From CAXQRU01 sp964226685 (GTDB lineage: Bacteria; Pseudomonadota; Gammaproteobacteria; Pseudomonadales; Cellvibrionaceae), in the NCBI GenBank assembly GCA_964226685.1, contig CAXQRU010000123.1, positions 1 through 13,952 on the forward strand: DNA of 13,952 bases. Direction: 5' to 3'. Of the stretch, positions 8,501 through 13,952 are shown piece after piece. Both the position numbers and the translations under genes were made by a program. Under the pieces are notes generated by a model. It did not search any database and was not told the DNA's origin. It saw only the letters and a program-made list of their open reading frames with translations. Numbering within the stretch: the first letter of the stretch is position 1; each line of letters opens with the position of its first letter.

Positions 8501-8599
8501 ACATTGTTTGTTGTTCCAGTGGCGTACAGTATTTTGGCTCGAAAAACGCAATCTCCTGCGGCAATTGCTAAGCAATTAGCCCAAGAAATGGATAATTAG
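5501..8599 (+). CDS. RND efflux transporter, inner-membrane permease (HAE1 family)
   Basis: This 1032-residue protein is a proton-driven resistance-nodulation-division pump that would export hydrophobic or amphiphilic compounds from the periplasm or inner membrane. The family order is present: TM1 near residues 12-29, a first large periplasmic loop, TM2-6, TM7 near 525, a second large loop, and TM8-12 ending near 1010. The proton-relay aspartates are D401-D402 in G-L-V-V-D-D-A-I-V, matching AcrB D407/D408. The TM10 lysine is K924 in G-L-A-A-K-N-G-I-L, matching AcrB K940. Length is near the 1049 of AcrB, and the sequence is uninterrupted. These residues fit the multidrug HAE1 branch rather than the heavy-metal CzcA branch. 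The adaptor gene is directly upstream. No TolC-like gene or local regulator is in the window, so the outer-membrane partner is presumably encoded elsewhere. Confidence 0.95.
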   Translation: MLISDISVKRPVFASVISLLLIAFGLVSFERLSLREYPDISPPVVTIEVDYPGAPANVVETRVTELIEERIAGIEGIEFVQSGSSDGRSSVTLQFSTGRDINEAANDVRDRVASVQDNLPEEADPPQVQKADSNDDVIIWQNLSSDRLTVPELTDYAQRFLVDQYSALDGVARIRVGGGLRYAMRVWLDRQALAARNLTVSDVERALRSENIELPAGSLQSDERIFKARVERQFKEAKDFERLVLARGEDGYLVRLGDIARVEKGVEEDRILFRGNGEAMVGIGVIKQSKANTIDVSNATKALTAKLQERLPEGMRISQSYDAAVFINASIDEVYKTLMIAIGCVVLVIYLFLGNIRAMIIPAITVPVSIVASFIVIYALDFSLNLLTLLALVLAIGLVVDDAIVMLENIVRRMQEKNESPLVAAYKGARQVGFAVIATTLVLIAVFVPITFLGGDIGRLFTEFALTISAAVAFSSIVALTLVPMLASKLIHGTEKPFFLIRWVNSFVVVCQNAYLRSLKACLRYPFVVFIGFVGAIIGVVWLYGNVEQEFTPKEDRGAFFIIVNGPEGASFNYIEEYATEIERRLMPYVESGEFSRLLVRAPRGFGNIESFNSSIIIIILDDWANRRSAFEIIGEVRKKLSDLSGVRAFPVMRQGLGGRTEKPVQFVLGGPSYEQLAQWRDILMAKIQESNPGFIGLDNDYKETRPQLDIKVNYDRASDLGVSISEIGRTLETLMGGRNVTTYVENGEEYDVIVEGARAMQTSFADIENVYVRSDRTGQLIPLSNVVSINEYGAPETLARYNRIRAITFEANLEQGFSLGEALEYLNNLAKEHLPDEAIIDYKGQSRDFMNSGGSIGFVFLLGLAVVFLVLAAQFESYVHPLVIMLTVPLAMGGGLLGLYVTNGTLNIYSQIGLLMLVGLAAKNGILIVEFANQLRDRGAAFSKALLEASSVRFRPILMTGLTTIAGAVPLIVTSGAGAETRIAIGVVVLFGVFAATLFTLFVVPVAYSILARKTQSPAAIAKQLAQEMDN

Positions 8600-8605
8600 C
8601 CTGCC

Positions 8606-8677
8606 AATCGCTGTATGGGCTCTCATAGCTAAGGACAGCTCGCGTAGTCTACTTAGCTATGAGAGATACAAGCGATT
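8606..8677. repeat. Large imperfect palindrome after the RND operon
   Basis: CTCTCATAGCTAAG (8620-8633) and its exact reverse complement CTTAGCTATGAGAG (8652-8665) enclose an 18-base spacer. The pairing continues outward: AATCGCTGTAT (8606-8616) against ATACAAGCGATT (8666-8677), with a GGG bulge on the left and one extra A on the right. The two arms form a stem of about 25 base pairs. It begins 7 bases after the pump stop codon, where a terminator is expected, but no T-run follows the right arm on the plus strand. It may be a 3' mRNA-stabilising or processing hairpin, a dispersed extragenic repeat, or a protein binding site. Confidence 0.75.
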
Positions 8678-8725
8678 TCATATACAAAATATATATAGTA
8701 AGAGCGAATTCTTGCATGATAAATT

Positions 8726-8755
8726 CTGACGGATGTCCTGATAATCATCTATAGT
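8726..8755 (+). promoter_or_regulatory. Candidate promoter for the cNMP-binding protein gene
   Basis: CTGACG (8726-8731, four of six to the -35 consensus) and TATAGT (8750-8755, five of six to the -10 consensus) are 18 bases apart. The predicted start near 8762 leaves a leader of about 80 bases before the ATG at 8843. The rest of 8600-8842 contains the palindrome, an AT-rich tract (about 8680-8700) and no credible gene. Confidence 0.4.
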
Positions 8756-8842
8756 TAATTCACGAGGGTGATTATGAGACCTTGTCGATAGTTTTCTAAT
8801 GCCTACGTGATAAGCTGACCCCGGAAAATATTCGAGTGTAGT

Positions 8843-9529
8843 ATGATAGTTCGTAACCTTAACACGATTACTGAAGATACCCTTGATCAACTGATTAGCT
8901 CGATCCCTTTCTATAAAACCGTCAGACAGCTCGATGAAAAGCAGTATCATTTACTGCTCGATCATTCAAGATTGGTGCACTATCAATCCGGTGAGCAGGT
9001 TTTACAGAAGGGATGTTACGAGAGTTGGTCTTATTTTTTGGTAAAAGGTCAATTAGTTGTATCCATTAACAATGACAACGGCCAGTCCTTGCATGTAAAT
9101 TACATCACTCCTGGTGAGGTATTTGGCGATTTGTCTGCTTTAGTGGGTGAACAACGCAGTGCCGATGTGTTCGTTGACAAAAGTTGTCGAGAAGCGGTCG
9201 TATTTGGAACTAATCTCAAGATTTTTGGCGATCTCAATGACTTTCATTTAATATCCCTTTCTACAAAGTTGATTTACTATAGAAATGCCACTCATGGTTT
9301 ACGCTGGAAATTAGAGATGTATCGCTCAAAACATCCAGATCACATCATGGCCAGTAAGCACCGTCGGATAAAAATCTTCACAGGCCCAAAAGATACGGTT
9401 CAAGAACTTGAAGCCTTACACGACAACGCTGTAAAAATGGGTGAATTGCTGGTTGAGTGGAATCACTGCTTTGGAAGCCTTTCTCTCACTGAGGGGCATG
9501 TCCCTCCTGCCCCTGATTTGGCCGTGTAA
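8843..9529 (+). CDS. Cyclic nucleotide-binding domain protein without a recognisable HTH
   Basis: The 228-residue protein carries a CRP/FNR-type beta-barrel at about residues 22-125. The phosphate-binding cassette reads FGDLSALVGEQRSADV (94-109). The arginine and R-S-A core (R105-S106-A107) match the cNMP contact region, and D96 stands where CRP has a glutamate. The region after the barrel (about 150-228) does not look like the winged helix-turn-helix of CRP. It has a basic patch (S-K-H-R-R-I-K-I) followed by a helical segment with several acidic residues (V-Q-E-L-E-A-L-H to E-L-L-V-E-W-N). I do not recognise that part. The protein may be a cNMP-sensing adaptor rather than a transcription factor, or the fold may bind no nucleotide. 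The ribosome binding site is weak. It lies 67 bases upstream of acnA on the same strand, but acnA has its own candidate promoter. Confidence 0.85.
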   Translation: MIVRNLNTITEDTLDQLISSIPFYKTVRQLDEKQYHLLLDHSRLVHYQSGEQVLQKGCYESWSYFLVKGQLVVSINNDNGQSLHVNYITPGEVFGDLSALVGEQRSADVFVDKSCREAVVFGTNLKIFGDLNDFHLISLSTKLIYYRNATHGLRWKLEMYRSKHPDHIMASKHRRIKIFTGPKDTVQELEALHDNAVKMGELLVEWNHCFGSLSLTEGHVPPAPDLAV

Positions 9530-9538
9530 AAACCCAAT

Positions 9539-9566
9539 TCGACTTTTTGTGTAATTTCGTTATCAT
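9539..9566 (+). promoter_or_regulatory. Candidate promoter for acnA
   Basis: TCGACT (9539-9544, four of six to the -35 consensus) and TATCAT (9561-9566, five of six to the -10 consensus) are 16 bases apart. The start would fall near 9573, leaving a leader of about 24 bases that contains the ribosome binding site GGAG (9587-9590), 6 bases before the acnA ATG. Readthrough from the upstream gene is also possible because no terminator is seen in the 67-base gap. Confidence 0.45.
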
Positions 9567-9596
9567 GTAGTTCCTGTTCTTAACCTGGAGCTACCG

Positions 9597-12302
9597 ATGA
9601 CTGATTCATTCAAGGCAAAAGACTCGCTAACGGTTAATGGTGAAACCTTTACTTTTTTTAATATCAATTCACTCAGTGAACATTATGATATAAGCCGGCT
9701 ACCTTTCTCTCTAAAAGTGTTATTAGAAAATTTGTTGAGAAAAGAAGATGGTAAAGAGGTCACTGCGCATCATATAAAGACTCTTGCAAGCTGGAGTGGT
9801 CACACCTCTTCAGAACAAATTGCTTTCTCTCCTTCGAGAGTCATATTGCAAGATTTTACCGGTGTTCCCGCTGTTGTTGATTTAGCGGCGATGCGAGATG
9901 CGATGACCGCACTCGGCGCGGATCCAAGAAAGATTAACCCACAGGTACCGGTTGATTTAGTCATTGATCACTCAGTAATGGTGGATTTTTTTGGCTCAGA
10001 TGATGCCTTGCAAAAAAATACCGCTATTGAGTTTGAACGCAACAAAGAGCGCTATCAGTTTTTAAAATGGGGACAATCAGCTTTTTCAAATTTTTCTGTG
10101 GTGCCACCTGGTACCGGTATTGTGCATCAAGTCAATCTGGAATACCTCGCCAACGTAGTTATGGAAAAAGATGGATATATTTACCCTGATACCTTAGTTG
10201 GAACGGACTCGCACACGACTATGATTAATGGCCTTGGTGTCTTAGGTTGGGGTGTTGGTGGTATAGAAGCCGAAGCGGCAATGCTTGGGCAGCCAATTAC
10301 CATGTTAATTCCAGAGGTTGTCGGTTTTGAGTTGACTGGTGAGCTGAAGGAAGGCGTGACGGCGACGGATTTAGTACTAACGGTAACGCAGATGCTTAGA
10401 GCTAAAAATGTGGTGGGCAAATTTGTTGAATTTTTTGGAGATGGGCTGCAATATTTATCATTAGCTGATCGAGCCACCATCAGTAATATGGCTCCCGAGT
10501 ATGGAGCGACTTGTGGCATATTCCCCATTGATCAGGAAACACTTCGTTATTTAGCCTTGTCTGGACGAGATCAAAAACAGATTGATCTGGTCGAGCATTA
10601 TGCCAAGGCGCAAGGCCTTTGGAGAGATGCTCATTCCCCCAAAGCCAATTATTCAGATCGTTTACTGTTGGATATGTCATCGGTCTGCCCCAGTATTGCA
10701 GGCCCAAAGAGACCGCAAGATCGAGTATTGTTAACCGATGCTAGCCACGCTTTTGAAACGTACTTAAATGAGCAAGCGTCGATCATCAGCTCAGATAAAG
10801 CTAAATTTGAAAGTGAAGGTGGGCAAACAGCACCGGGTCAGGATTTGACTCAAGAAATGGGTGTGGTAGAGATTAATCTTAACGGCCAGTCCTGTCAGTT
10901 AAAACATGGAGATGTCGTGATTGCCGCGATTACCTCTTGCACCAATACCTCAAACCCCCATGTCATGATCGCGGCCGGTTTACTGGCTCAAAAGGCTGTA
11001 GAGCTTGGCTTGAAAGTGAAACCTTGGGTGAAAACCTCCTTGGCCCCAGGGTCTCAAGTGGTGCCAGCCTACTTAGAAAAAGCTGGCTTATTAGCACCAT
11101 TAGAGGCTCTGGGTTTTAATATTGTGGGCTTTGGCTGCACGACCTGTATTGGTAATTCTGGCCCGCTACCCGATGTGGTTCGAAATGCAATTAAAGAGGG
11201 GCAATTGATCGTCAGCTCAGTGTTATCGGGCAATCGCAATTTTGAGGGTCGAATTCATGCTGATGTCAAAACCAACTACTTAGCCTCACCCCCGTTAGTG
11301 GTTGCCTATGCACTAGCAGGCTCAATGCGGATTGATTTAACAAAAGAACCCCTTGGAGAGGACAAAAATGGAGGCTTAGTCTATCTCAAAGATATTTGGC
11401 CCAGTTCAGGTGAAATCAACGAGGTGATCAATAGAGAGCTTAGCTCTGGAATGTACCAAGAGCGCTATCAGGATGTTTTCAAAGGTACTGACGCTTGGCG
11501 ACAGTTGGATGCGAGCTCTGATCAAACCTATACTTGGCCTTCCTCGACCTATATCAACAATCCGCCTTATTTTGAAAATATTCGTATGGAGCCGCAACCC
11601 CTTAAGAAATTAATGGGTGCTCGCTGCTTGGTCAAAGTAGGTGATTCGATTACAACGGATCATATATCTCCGGCGGGTGCGATCAAGCCCGATAGCCCCG
11701 CAGGGCTTTACCTTCAGGCTCAAGGTGTTGACGTTGCGGACTTCAACAGTCTGGGTTCTCGCCGCGGAAATCATGAAGTCATGATGCGCGGAACCTTTGC
11801 CAATGTGCGTTTGCGTAACCAGTTGGCTCCAGGGTCTGAAGGCAGTGTGACTCGTTACTTTCCCGATAATAAAACCATGAGTATTTTTGATGCAGCAATG
11901 CATTACAAGGAGAGCGACACTCCACTGATCGTCATAGCGGGTAAAGAATATGGCACTGGATCAAGCCGAGATTGGGCAGCAAAAGGGACCAAGTTATTGG
12001 GTGTAGAAGCGGTGATAGCTCAAAGCTTTGAGCGTATACATCGATCTAATTTAGTGGGTTTTGGAGTGCTTCCTTTACAGTTTAAGCCTGGTGATAGTGC
12101 CGATTCTCTAGGTTGGACTGGTGAGGAGGTGTTTAGTTTAGAGGATTTGGATGAGTCCACATCTGAGCTTATGTTAACTGTGGATCACGAAGGCAAAAGT
12201 CAAAAAGTGATGCTCGATGTAAGAATTGATACTCCTATGGAATGGGACTACTACCGACACGGTGGCATATTACATTTTGTGTTGCGCTCTCTGGCCCAAT
12301 GA
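9597..12302 (+). CDS. acnA: Aconitate hydratase A
   Basis: This is the 901-residue aconitase of the AcnA/IRP1 type, which isomerises citrate to isocitrate in the TCA and glyoxylate cycles. It is a cytoplasmic [4Fe-4S] enzyme. The three cluster-ligand cysteines are C448 (in A-I-T-S-C-T-N-T-S), C514 and C517 (in G-F-G-C-T-T-C-I-G-N-S-G). The active-site D204-S205-H206 segment lies in GTDSHTTMINGLG. The swivel-domain motif YGTGSSRDWAAKG (785-797) supplies the catalytic serine and substrate-binding arginine. Domain order 1-2-3-linker-4 is that of AcnA, not the rearranged AcnB. Length is close to E. coli AcnA (891), with no breaks. No prpC, prpF or acnD context is present, which argues against the 2-methylisocitrate dehydratase relative. 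A good GGAG ribosome binding site sets the ATG. Confidence 0.97.
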   Translation: MTDSFKAKDSLTVNGETFTFFNINSLSEHYDISRLPFSLKVLLENLLRKEDGKEVTAHHIKTLASWSGHTSSEQIAFSPSRVILQDFTGVPAVVDLAAMRDAMTALGADPRKINPQVPVDLVIDHSVMVDFFGSDDALQKNTAIEFERNKERYQFLKWGQSAFSNFSVVPPGTGIVHQVNLEYLANVVMEKDGYIYPDTLVGTDSHTTMINGLGVLGWGVGGIEAEAAMLGQPITMLIPEVVGFELTGELKEGVTATDLVLTVTQMLRAKNVVGKFVEFFGDGLQYLSLADRATISNMAPEYGATCGIFPIDQETLRYLALSGRDQKQIDLVEHYAKAQGLWRDAHSPKANYSDRLLLDMSSVCPSIAGPKRPQDRVLLTDASHAFETYLNEQASIISSDKAKFESEGGQTAPGQDLTQEMGVVEINLNGQSCQLKHGDVVIAAITSCTNTSNPHVMIAAGLLAQKAVELGLKVKPWVKTSLAPGSQVVPAYLEKAGLLAPLEALGFNIVGFGCTTCIGNSGPLPDVVRNAIKEGQLIVSSVLSGNRNFEGRIHADVKTNYLASPPLVVAYALAGSMRIDLTKEPLGEDKNGGLVYLKDIWPSSGEINEVINRELSSGMYQERYQDVFKGTDAWRQLDASSDQTYTWPSSTYINNPPYFENIRMEPQPLKKLMGARCLVKVGDSITTDHISPAGAIKPDSPAGLYLQAQGVDVADFNSLGSRRGNHEVMMRGTFANVRLRNQLAPGSEGSVTRYFPDNKTMSIFDAAMHYKESDTPLIVIAGKEYGTGSSRDWAAKGTKLLGVEAVIAQSFERIHRSNLVGFGVLPLQFKPGDSADSLGWTGEEVFSLEDLDESTSELMLTVDHEGKSQKVMLDVRIDTPMEWDYYRHGGILHFVLRSLAQ

Positions 12303-12376
12303 TATGGAGCGATAAGAGAGGTTCAATATAAAAAGCTAAACGAATGATGGGGAAAAACTAAGTCGACTATACTTAA

Positions 12377-12404
12377 AGGAAGCTTTGATTAATTAGAGCT
12401 TCCT
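12377..12404 (+). terminator. Hairpin between acnA and the exported-protein gene, possible terminator
   Basis: AGGAAGCT (12377-12384) pairs with AGCTTCCT (12397-12404). The stem can extend inward by a T-G wobble and three further pairs to a four-base loop. The T-run is delayed (TTCTTTTT at about 12417-12424), so termination may be inefficient. A TATACT (12368-12373) just upstream could be a -10 for the next gene, in which case the hairpin would lie in its 5' leader instead. The rest of 12303-12440 shows nothing else I can support. Confidence 0.4.
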
Positions 12405-12440
12405 ATACAAGTACATTCTTTTTGAGAGGGCTATATTGTT

Positions 12441-13103
12441 TTGGCATCAGATCAGACTTTATTAGCAAAGCATTTGCAAGCACTGTTCTGTGGCTTGGTA
12501 TTTGGCTCTGGCTTGTCAATGAATGCGCTGGCGCAGGCTGAGGTAGATTTTGATAAAATTTGGTTGCCAGCATTTTATCAGGAGCATATGGATTTAATGC
12601 GCTCTTCCGCAGAGTTGGCGGCTAAAGAGCCCGATTGCAAGCAATTTCTAAGGGGTAGCCTCGTTGAGGATACCTCCACGTTGGAAGCCCCTAAATTTCG
12701 ATTCATTTGTCGTAGTGAAGAAGGGGAAACCTTTGCGATTGTGGTTGATGGAGTAACTTCCAAGGTGACGAATCCCCTTAAAGAGCTTCGAGAAGAGAGA
12801 GACAGAGCACAGGCTGAGAAAGAAAGGATGCAGCAAGAGCAAGCTGAGGCACAAAAATTGGAAGAACAAACACAATATTGGCCGATTTGTCAAAAAGCCA
12901 TCGCTGAAAAATTAGTTTTGATGCAGAATATGGTGATTGTTTCTCGATTGCCGCCAATGCCCATTATCAGCATGGATGAAAGTTTTACGTATAGCATGAA
13001 CTTTGATGCAACCAGTACTCATGGAAAGCCTTTAAAGTACAGAGCGACTTGCATAATATCGGGTTTGACAGATTATGAAGTGAAAATTAAGCCACGTCGG
13101 TAG
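12441..13103 (+). CDS. Exported protein of unknown function with a duplicated Cys module
   Basis: I do not recognise this 220-residue protein. The best start is a TTG at 12441, with GAGAGG at 12424-12429 as ribosome binding site, because it gives a good export signal: K10-H11, a hydrophobic core (about 12-27) and an A-L-A-Q-A cleavage site before E34. The first in-frame ATG (M27) would remove the signal. The mature protein has two cysteine pairs, C66/C90 and C150/C204, each ending in a similar strand-like stretch: K-F-R-F-I-C-R-S-E-E-G (85-95) and K-Y-R-A-T-C-I-I-S-G (199-208). A highly charged helix rich in E, Q, K and R (about 113-145), probably coiled coil, separates them. Export suggests the cysteines form disulfides, plausibly one per module. 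It stands alone between acnA and the convergent algP-like gene and ends before a bidirectional terminator. Confidence 0.75.
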   Translation: MASDQTLLAKHLQALFCGLVFGSGLSMNALAQAEVDFDKIWLPAFYQEHMDLMRSSAELAAKEPDCKQFLRGSLVEDTSTLEAPKFRFICRSEEGETFAIVVDGVTSKVTNPLKELREERDRAQAEKERMQQEQAEAQKLEEQTQYWPICQKAIAEKLVLMQNMVIVSRLPPMPIISMDESFTYSMNFDATSTHGKPLKYRATCIISGLTDYEVKIKPRR

Positions 13104-13133
13104 TTATTATCAGATTATTGGGGTTAAGGTTAA

Positions 13134-13160
13134 AAAAAAGCGAGCTAAGCTCGCTTTTTT
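13134..13160. terminator. Bidirectional intrinsic terminator
   Basis: AAAAAAGCGAGC (13134-13145) and GCTCGCTTTTTT (13149-13160) are perfect complements around the three-base loop TAA. The GC-rich core with an A-run on one side and a T-run on the other can terminate transcription in both directions. It serves the exported-protein gene on the plus strand and the algP-like gene on the minus strand, which converge here. Confidence 0.92.
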
Positions 13161-13173
13161 AGTGCTTATGCCA

Positions 13174-13929
13174 TTAAGCCTTAGGTGGACGACCTCTTTT
13201 GCCTGCAGACTTCTTCTTGGCTGCTGGTGCATTTTTAGGAGCTGGTGTGGTTGAGGTTTTCTTAGGTTTGGCTTTGGTAGCGACTTTTTTAGCTTTTGCC
13301 TTGGCTTTAGCAGCGGCTTGCTTGGCTTTAGCCTTAGCAGCGGCTTGTTTGGCTTTGGCTTTGGCTTTAGCGGCGGCTTGTTTAGCTTTGGCTTTGGCTT
13401 TAGCGGCTGCTTTTTTAGCATCTGCTTTGGCTTTGGCGGCCGCTTTCTTAGCAGCCGCTTTCGCTTTGATAGCCGCTTTCTTAGCAGCCGCTTTTTCTTT
13501 GATAGCCGCTTTCTTAGCAGCCGCTTTCATCTTTTTGTCTTCAGCCGCTTCTACTTTTGCAACTGCTGCATTTTTTGCAGTCGCAATTGCTATTGCAGCT
13601 TGAACGGCAGAAAGTTGGTCTTTTAACGTATTCACTTCATCTTTAGCCGCCTGTAATTTACTTTTGGCGCTCTTTACAGCTTCAGAAGCTTTTACGATTT
13701 GCTTTTTAACGGCAGCGGTTGGTTTTTTCTTACGAGTTGAGGCTAGGGTTTGAGAAGCTTTCTGAGTTGCACTTTGGGCAGCCGTCACGCCTTTTTGAGC
13801 GCTGGCTATGCCTTTTTTTAGATCAGCAACTTGCTTGGCGCGAGCCTTGTCGAGTTCTTTGCCGACAGATGCCAGCTCAGCTTCTAGTTTTTTGACATTA
13901 TCAACAGCAGTCTTTTTTTGTGCGGCCAT
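13174..13929 (-). CDS. algP: AlgP-like histone H1-type DNA-binding protein
   Basis: The protein has 251 residues and is extremely rich in lysine and alanine. Residues 1-115 are predicted to be helical and coiled coil (K-K-L-E-A-E-L, L-D-K-A-R, L-K-D-Q-L). Residues 136-221 are tandem 11-residue units of the form A-x-A-K-K/Q-A-A-A-K-A-K. The C-terminus carries an AT-hook core R-G-R-P (245-248) in a K-R-G-R-P-P-K tail, which contacts the minor groove of AT-rich DNA. This layout matches the AlgP/AlgR3 and histone H1-like family of gammaproteobacteria; AlgP affects alginate gene transcription in Pseudomonas aeruginosa. Nucleoid binding is likely, but a link to alginate here is not shown. CAAAGG about 10 bases before the ATG is the probable ribosome binding site, and any promoter lies beyond the window edge. 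The gene symbol is by family resemblance; low-complexity composition makes orthology uncertain. Confidence 0.8.
   Translation of the reverse strand: MAAQKKTAVDNVKKLEAELASVGKELDKARAKQVADLKKGIASAQKGVTAAQSATQKASQTLASTRKKKPTAAVKKQIVKASEAVKSAKSKLQAAKDEVNTLKDQLSAVQAAIAIATAKNAAVAKVEAAEDKKMKAAAKKAAIKEKAAAKKAAIKAKAAAKKAAAKAKADAKKAAAKAKAKAKQAAAKAKAKAKQAAAKAKAKQAAAKAKAKAKKVATKAKPKKTSTTPAPKNAPAAKKKSAGKRGRPPKA
13267..13524 (-). repeat. 33-base tandem repeat array inside the algP-like gene
   Basis: Eight consecutive units encode an 11-residue repeat: residues 136-146, 147-157, 158-168, 169-179, 180-190, 191-201, 202-210 and 211-221. The seventh unit is two residues (6 bases) short, keeping frame. The units at the N-terminal end of the array are nearly identical in DNA (for example GATAGCCGCTTTCTTAGCAG recurs 33 bases apart at 13468 and 13501). 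Arrays like this change copy number by slippage or recombination. Confidence 0.9.
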
Positions 13930-13952
13930 AGCGTGTATACCTTTGTGTTGTG

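Noticed and set aside
8678..8950. A 90-codon open frame on the minus strand overlapping the start of the cNMP-binding gene
   Set aside because: It runs antisense over a well-supported gene and has no family resemblance that I can see. It ends at the palindrome only by coincidence of stop codons.
13267..13524. The regular 33-base spacing considered as a CRISPR-like array
   Set aside because: The units are contiguous coding repeats in frame, with no unique spacers between them.
13199..13626. Open frames on the plus strand across the algP-like gene, giving very Ala/Leu- or Phe/Gly-rich proteins
   Set aside because: They are antisense translations of the K/A repeat array. The minus-strand frame has a ribosome binding site, family features and an AT-hook.

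Overview
The window looks like chromosomal core and near-core DNA from a gammaproteobacterium, probably an environmental or marine relative of the Pseudomonas / Oceanospirillum / Cellvibrio assemblage. The basis is the gene set: release factor RF3, an SthA-type soluble transhydrogenase, AcnA aconitase, an HAE1-type RND efflux pair and an AlgP-like histone H1-type protein. Composition is close to balanced and slightly AT-rich, with no compositional break, transposase, integrase, tRNA, rRNA or CRISPR array that I can see. The genus call is inference only.

Layout. (1) 101-2010, plus strand: prfC, followed without a gap by a small membrane-anchored protein of unknown function whose ATG shares a base with the prfC stop. 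(2) 2017-4229, minus strand: an HDOD-domain protein and a soluble pyridine nucleotide transhydrogenase (sthA), joined by a 4-base ATGA overlap. This operon converges on the prfC unit with only 6 bases between stop codons. (3) 4230-4438 is a divergent promoter region. (4) 4439-8599, plus strand: an RND periplasmic adaptor and its inner-membrane pump, with no outer-membrane channel or regulator gene nearby. (5) 8600-8842 is the longest gene-free stretch (243 bases). It holds a 72-base imperfect palindrome and a plausible promoter with a leader. (6) 8843-12302, plus strand: a cyclic-nucleotide-binding-domain protein without a recognisable DNA-binding domain, then acnA behind its own candidate promoter. 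(7) 12441-13103, plus strand: an unrecognised exported protein with two similar cysteine-containing modules around a charged helix. (8) 13174-13929, minus strand: an AlgP-like lysine/alanine-rich DNA-binding protein with an 11-residue repeat array and a C-terminal AT-hook. It converges on the exported protein over a clear bidirectional terminator.

Together the genes cover translation termination (RF3), redox balance (SthA), the TCA cycle (AcnA), efflux (RND pair) and nucleoid or transcriptional control (AlgP-like). Two regulatory-looking proteins with degenerate or incomplete signalling domains (HDOD, and cNMP-binding without HTH) sit beside central-metabolism genes, sthA and acnA. No clearly new multi-gene system is evident. 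The most curious items are those two pairings, the small RF3-linked membrane protein, the duplicated exported protein, the AlgP repeat array and the large palindrome after the efflux operon.
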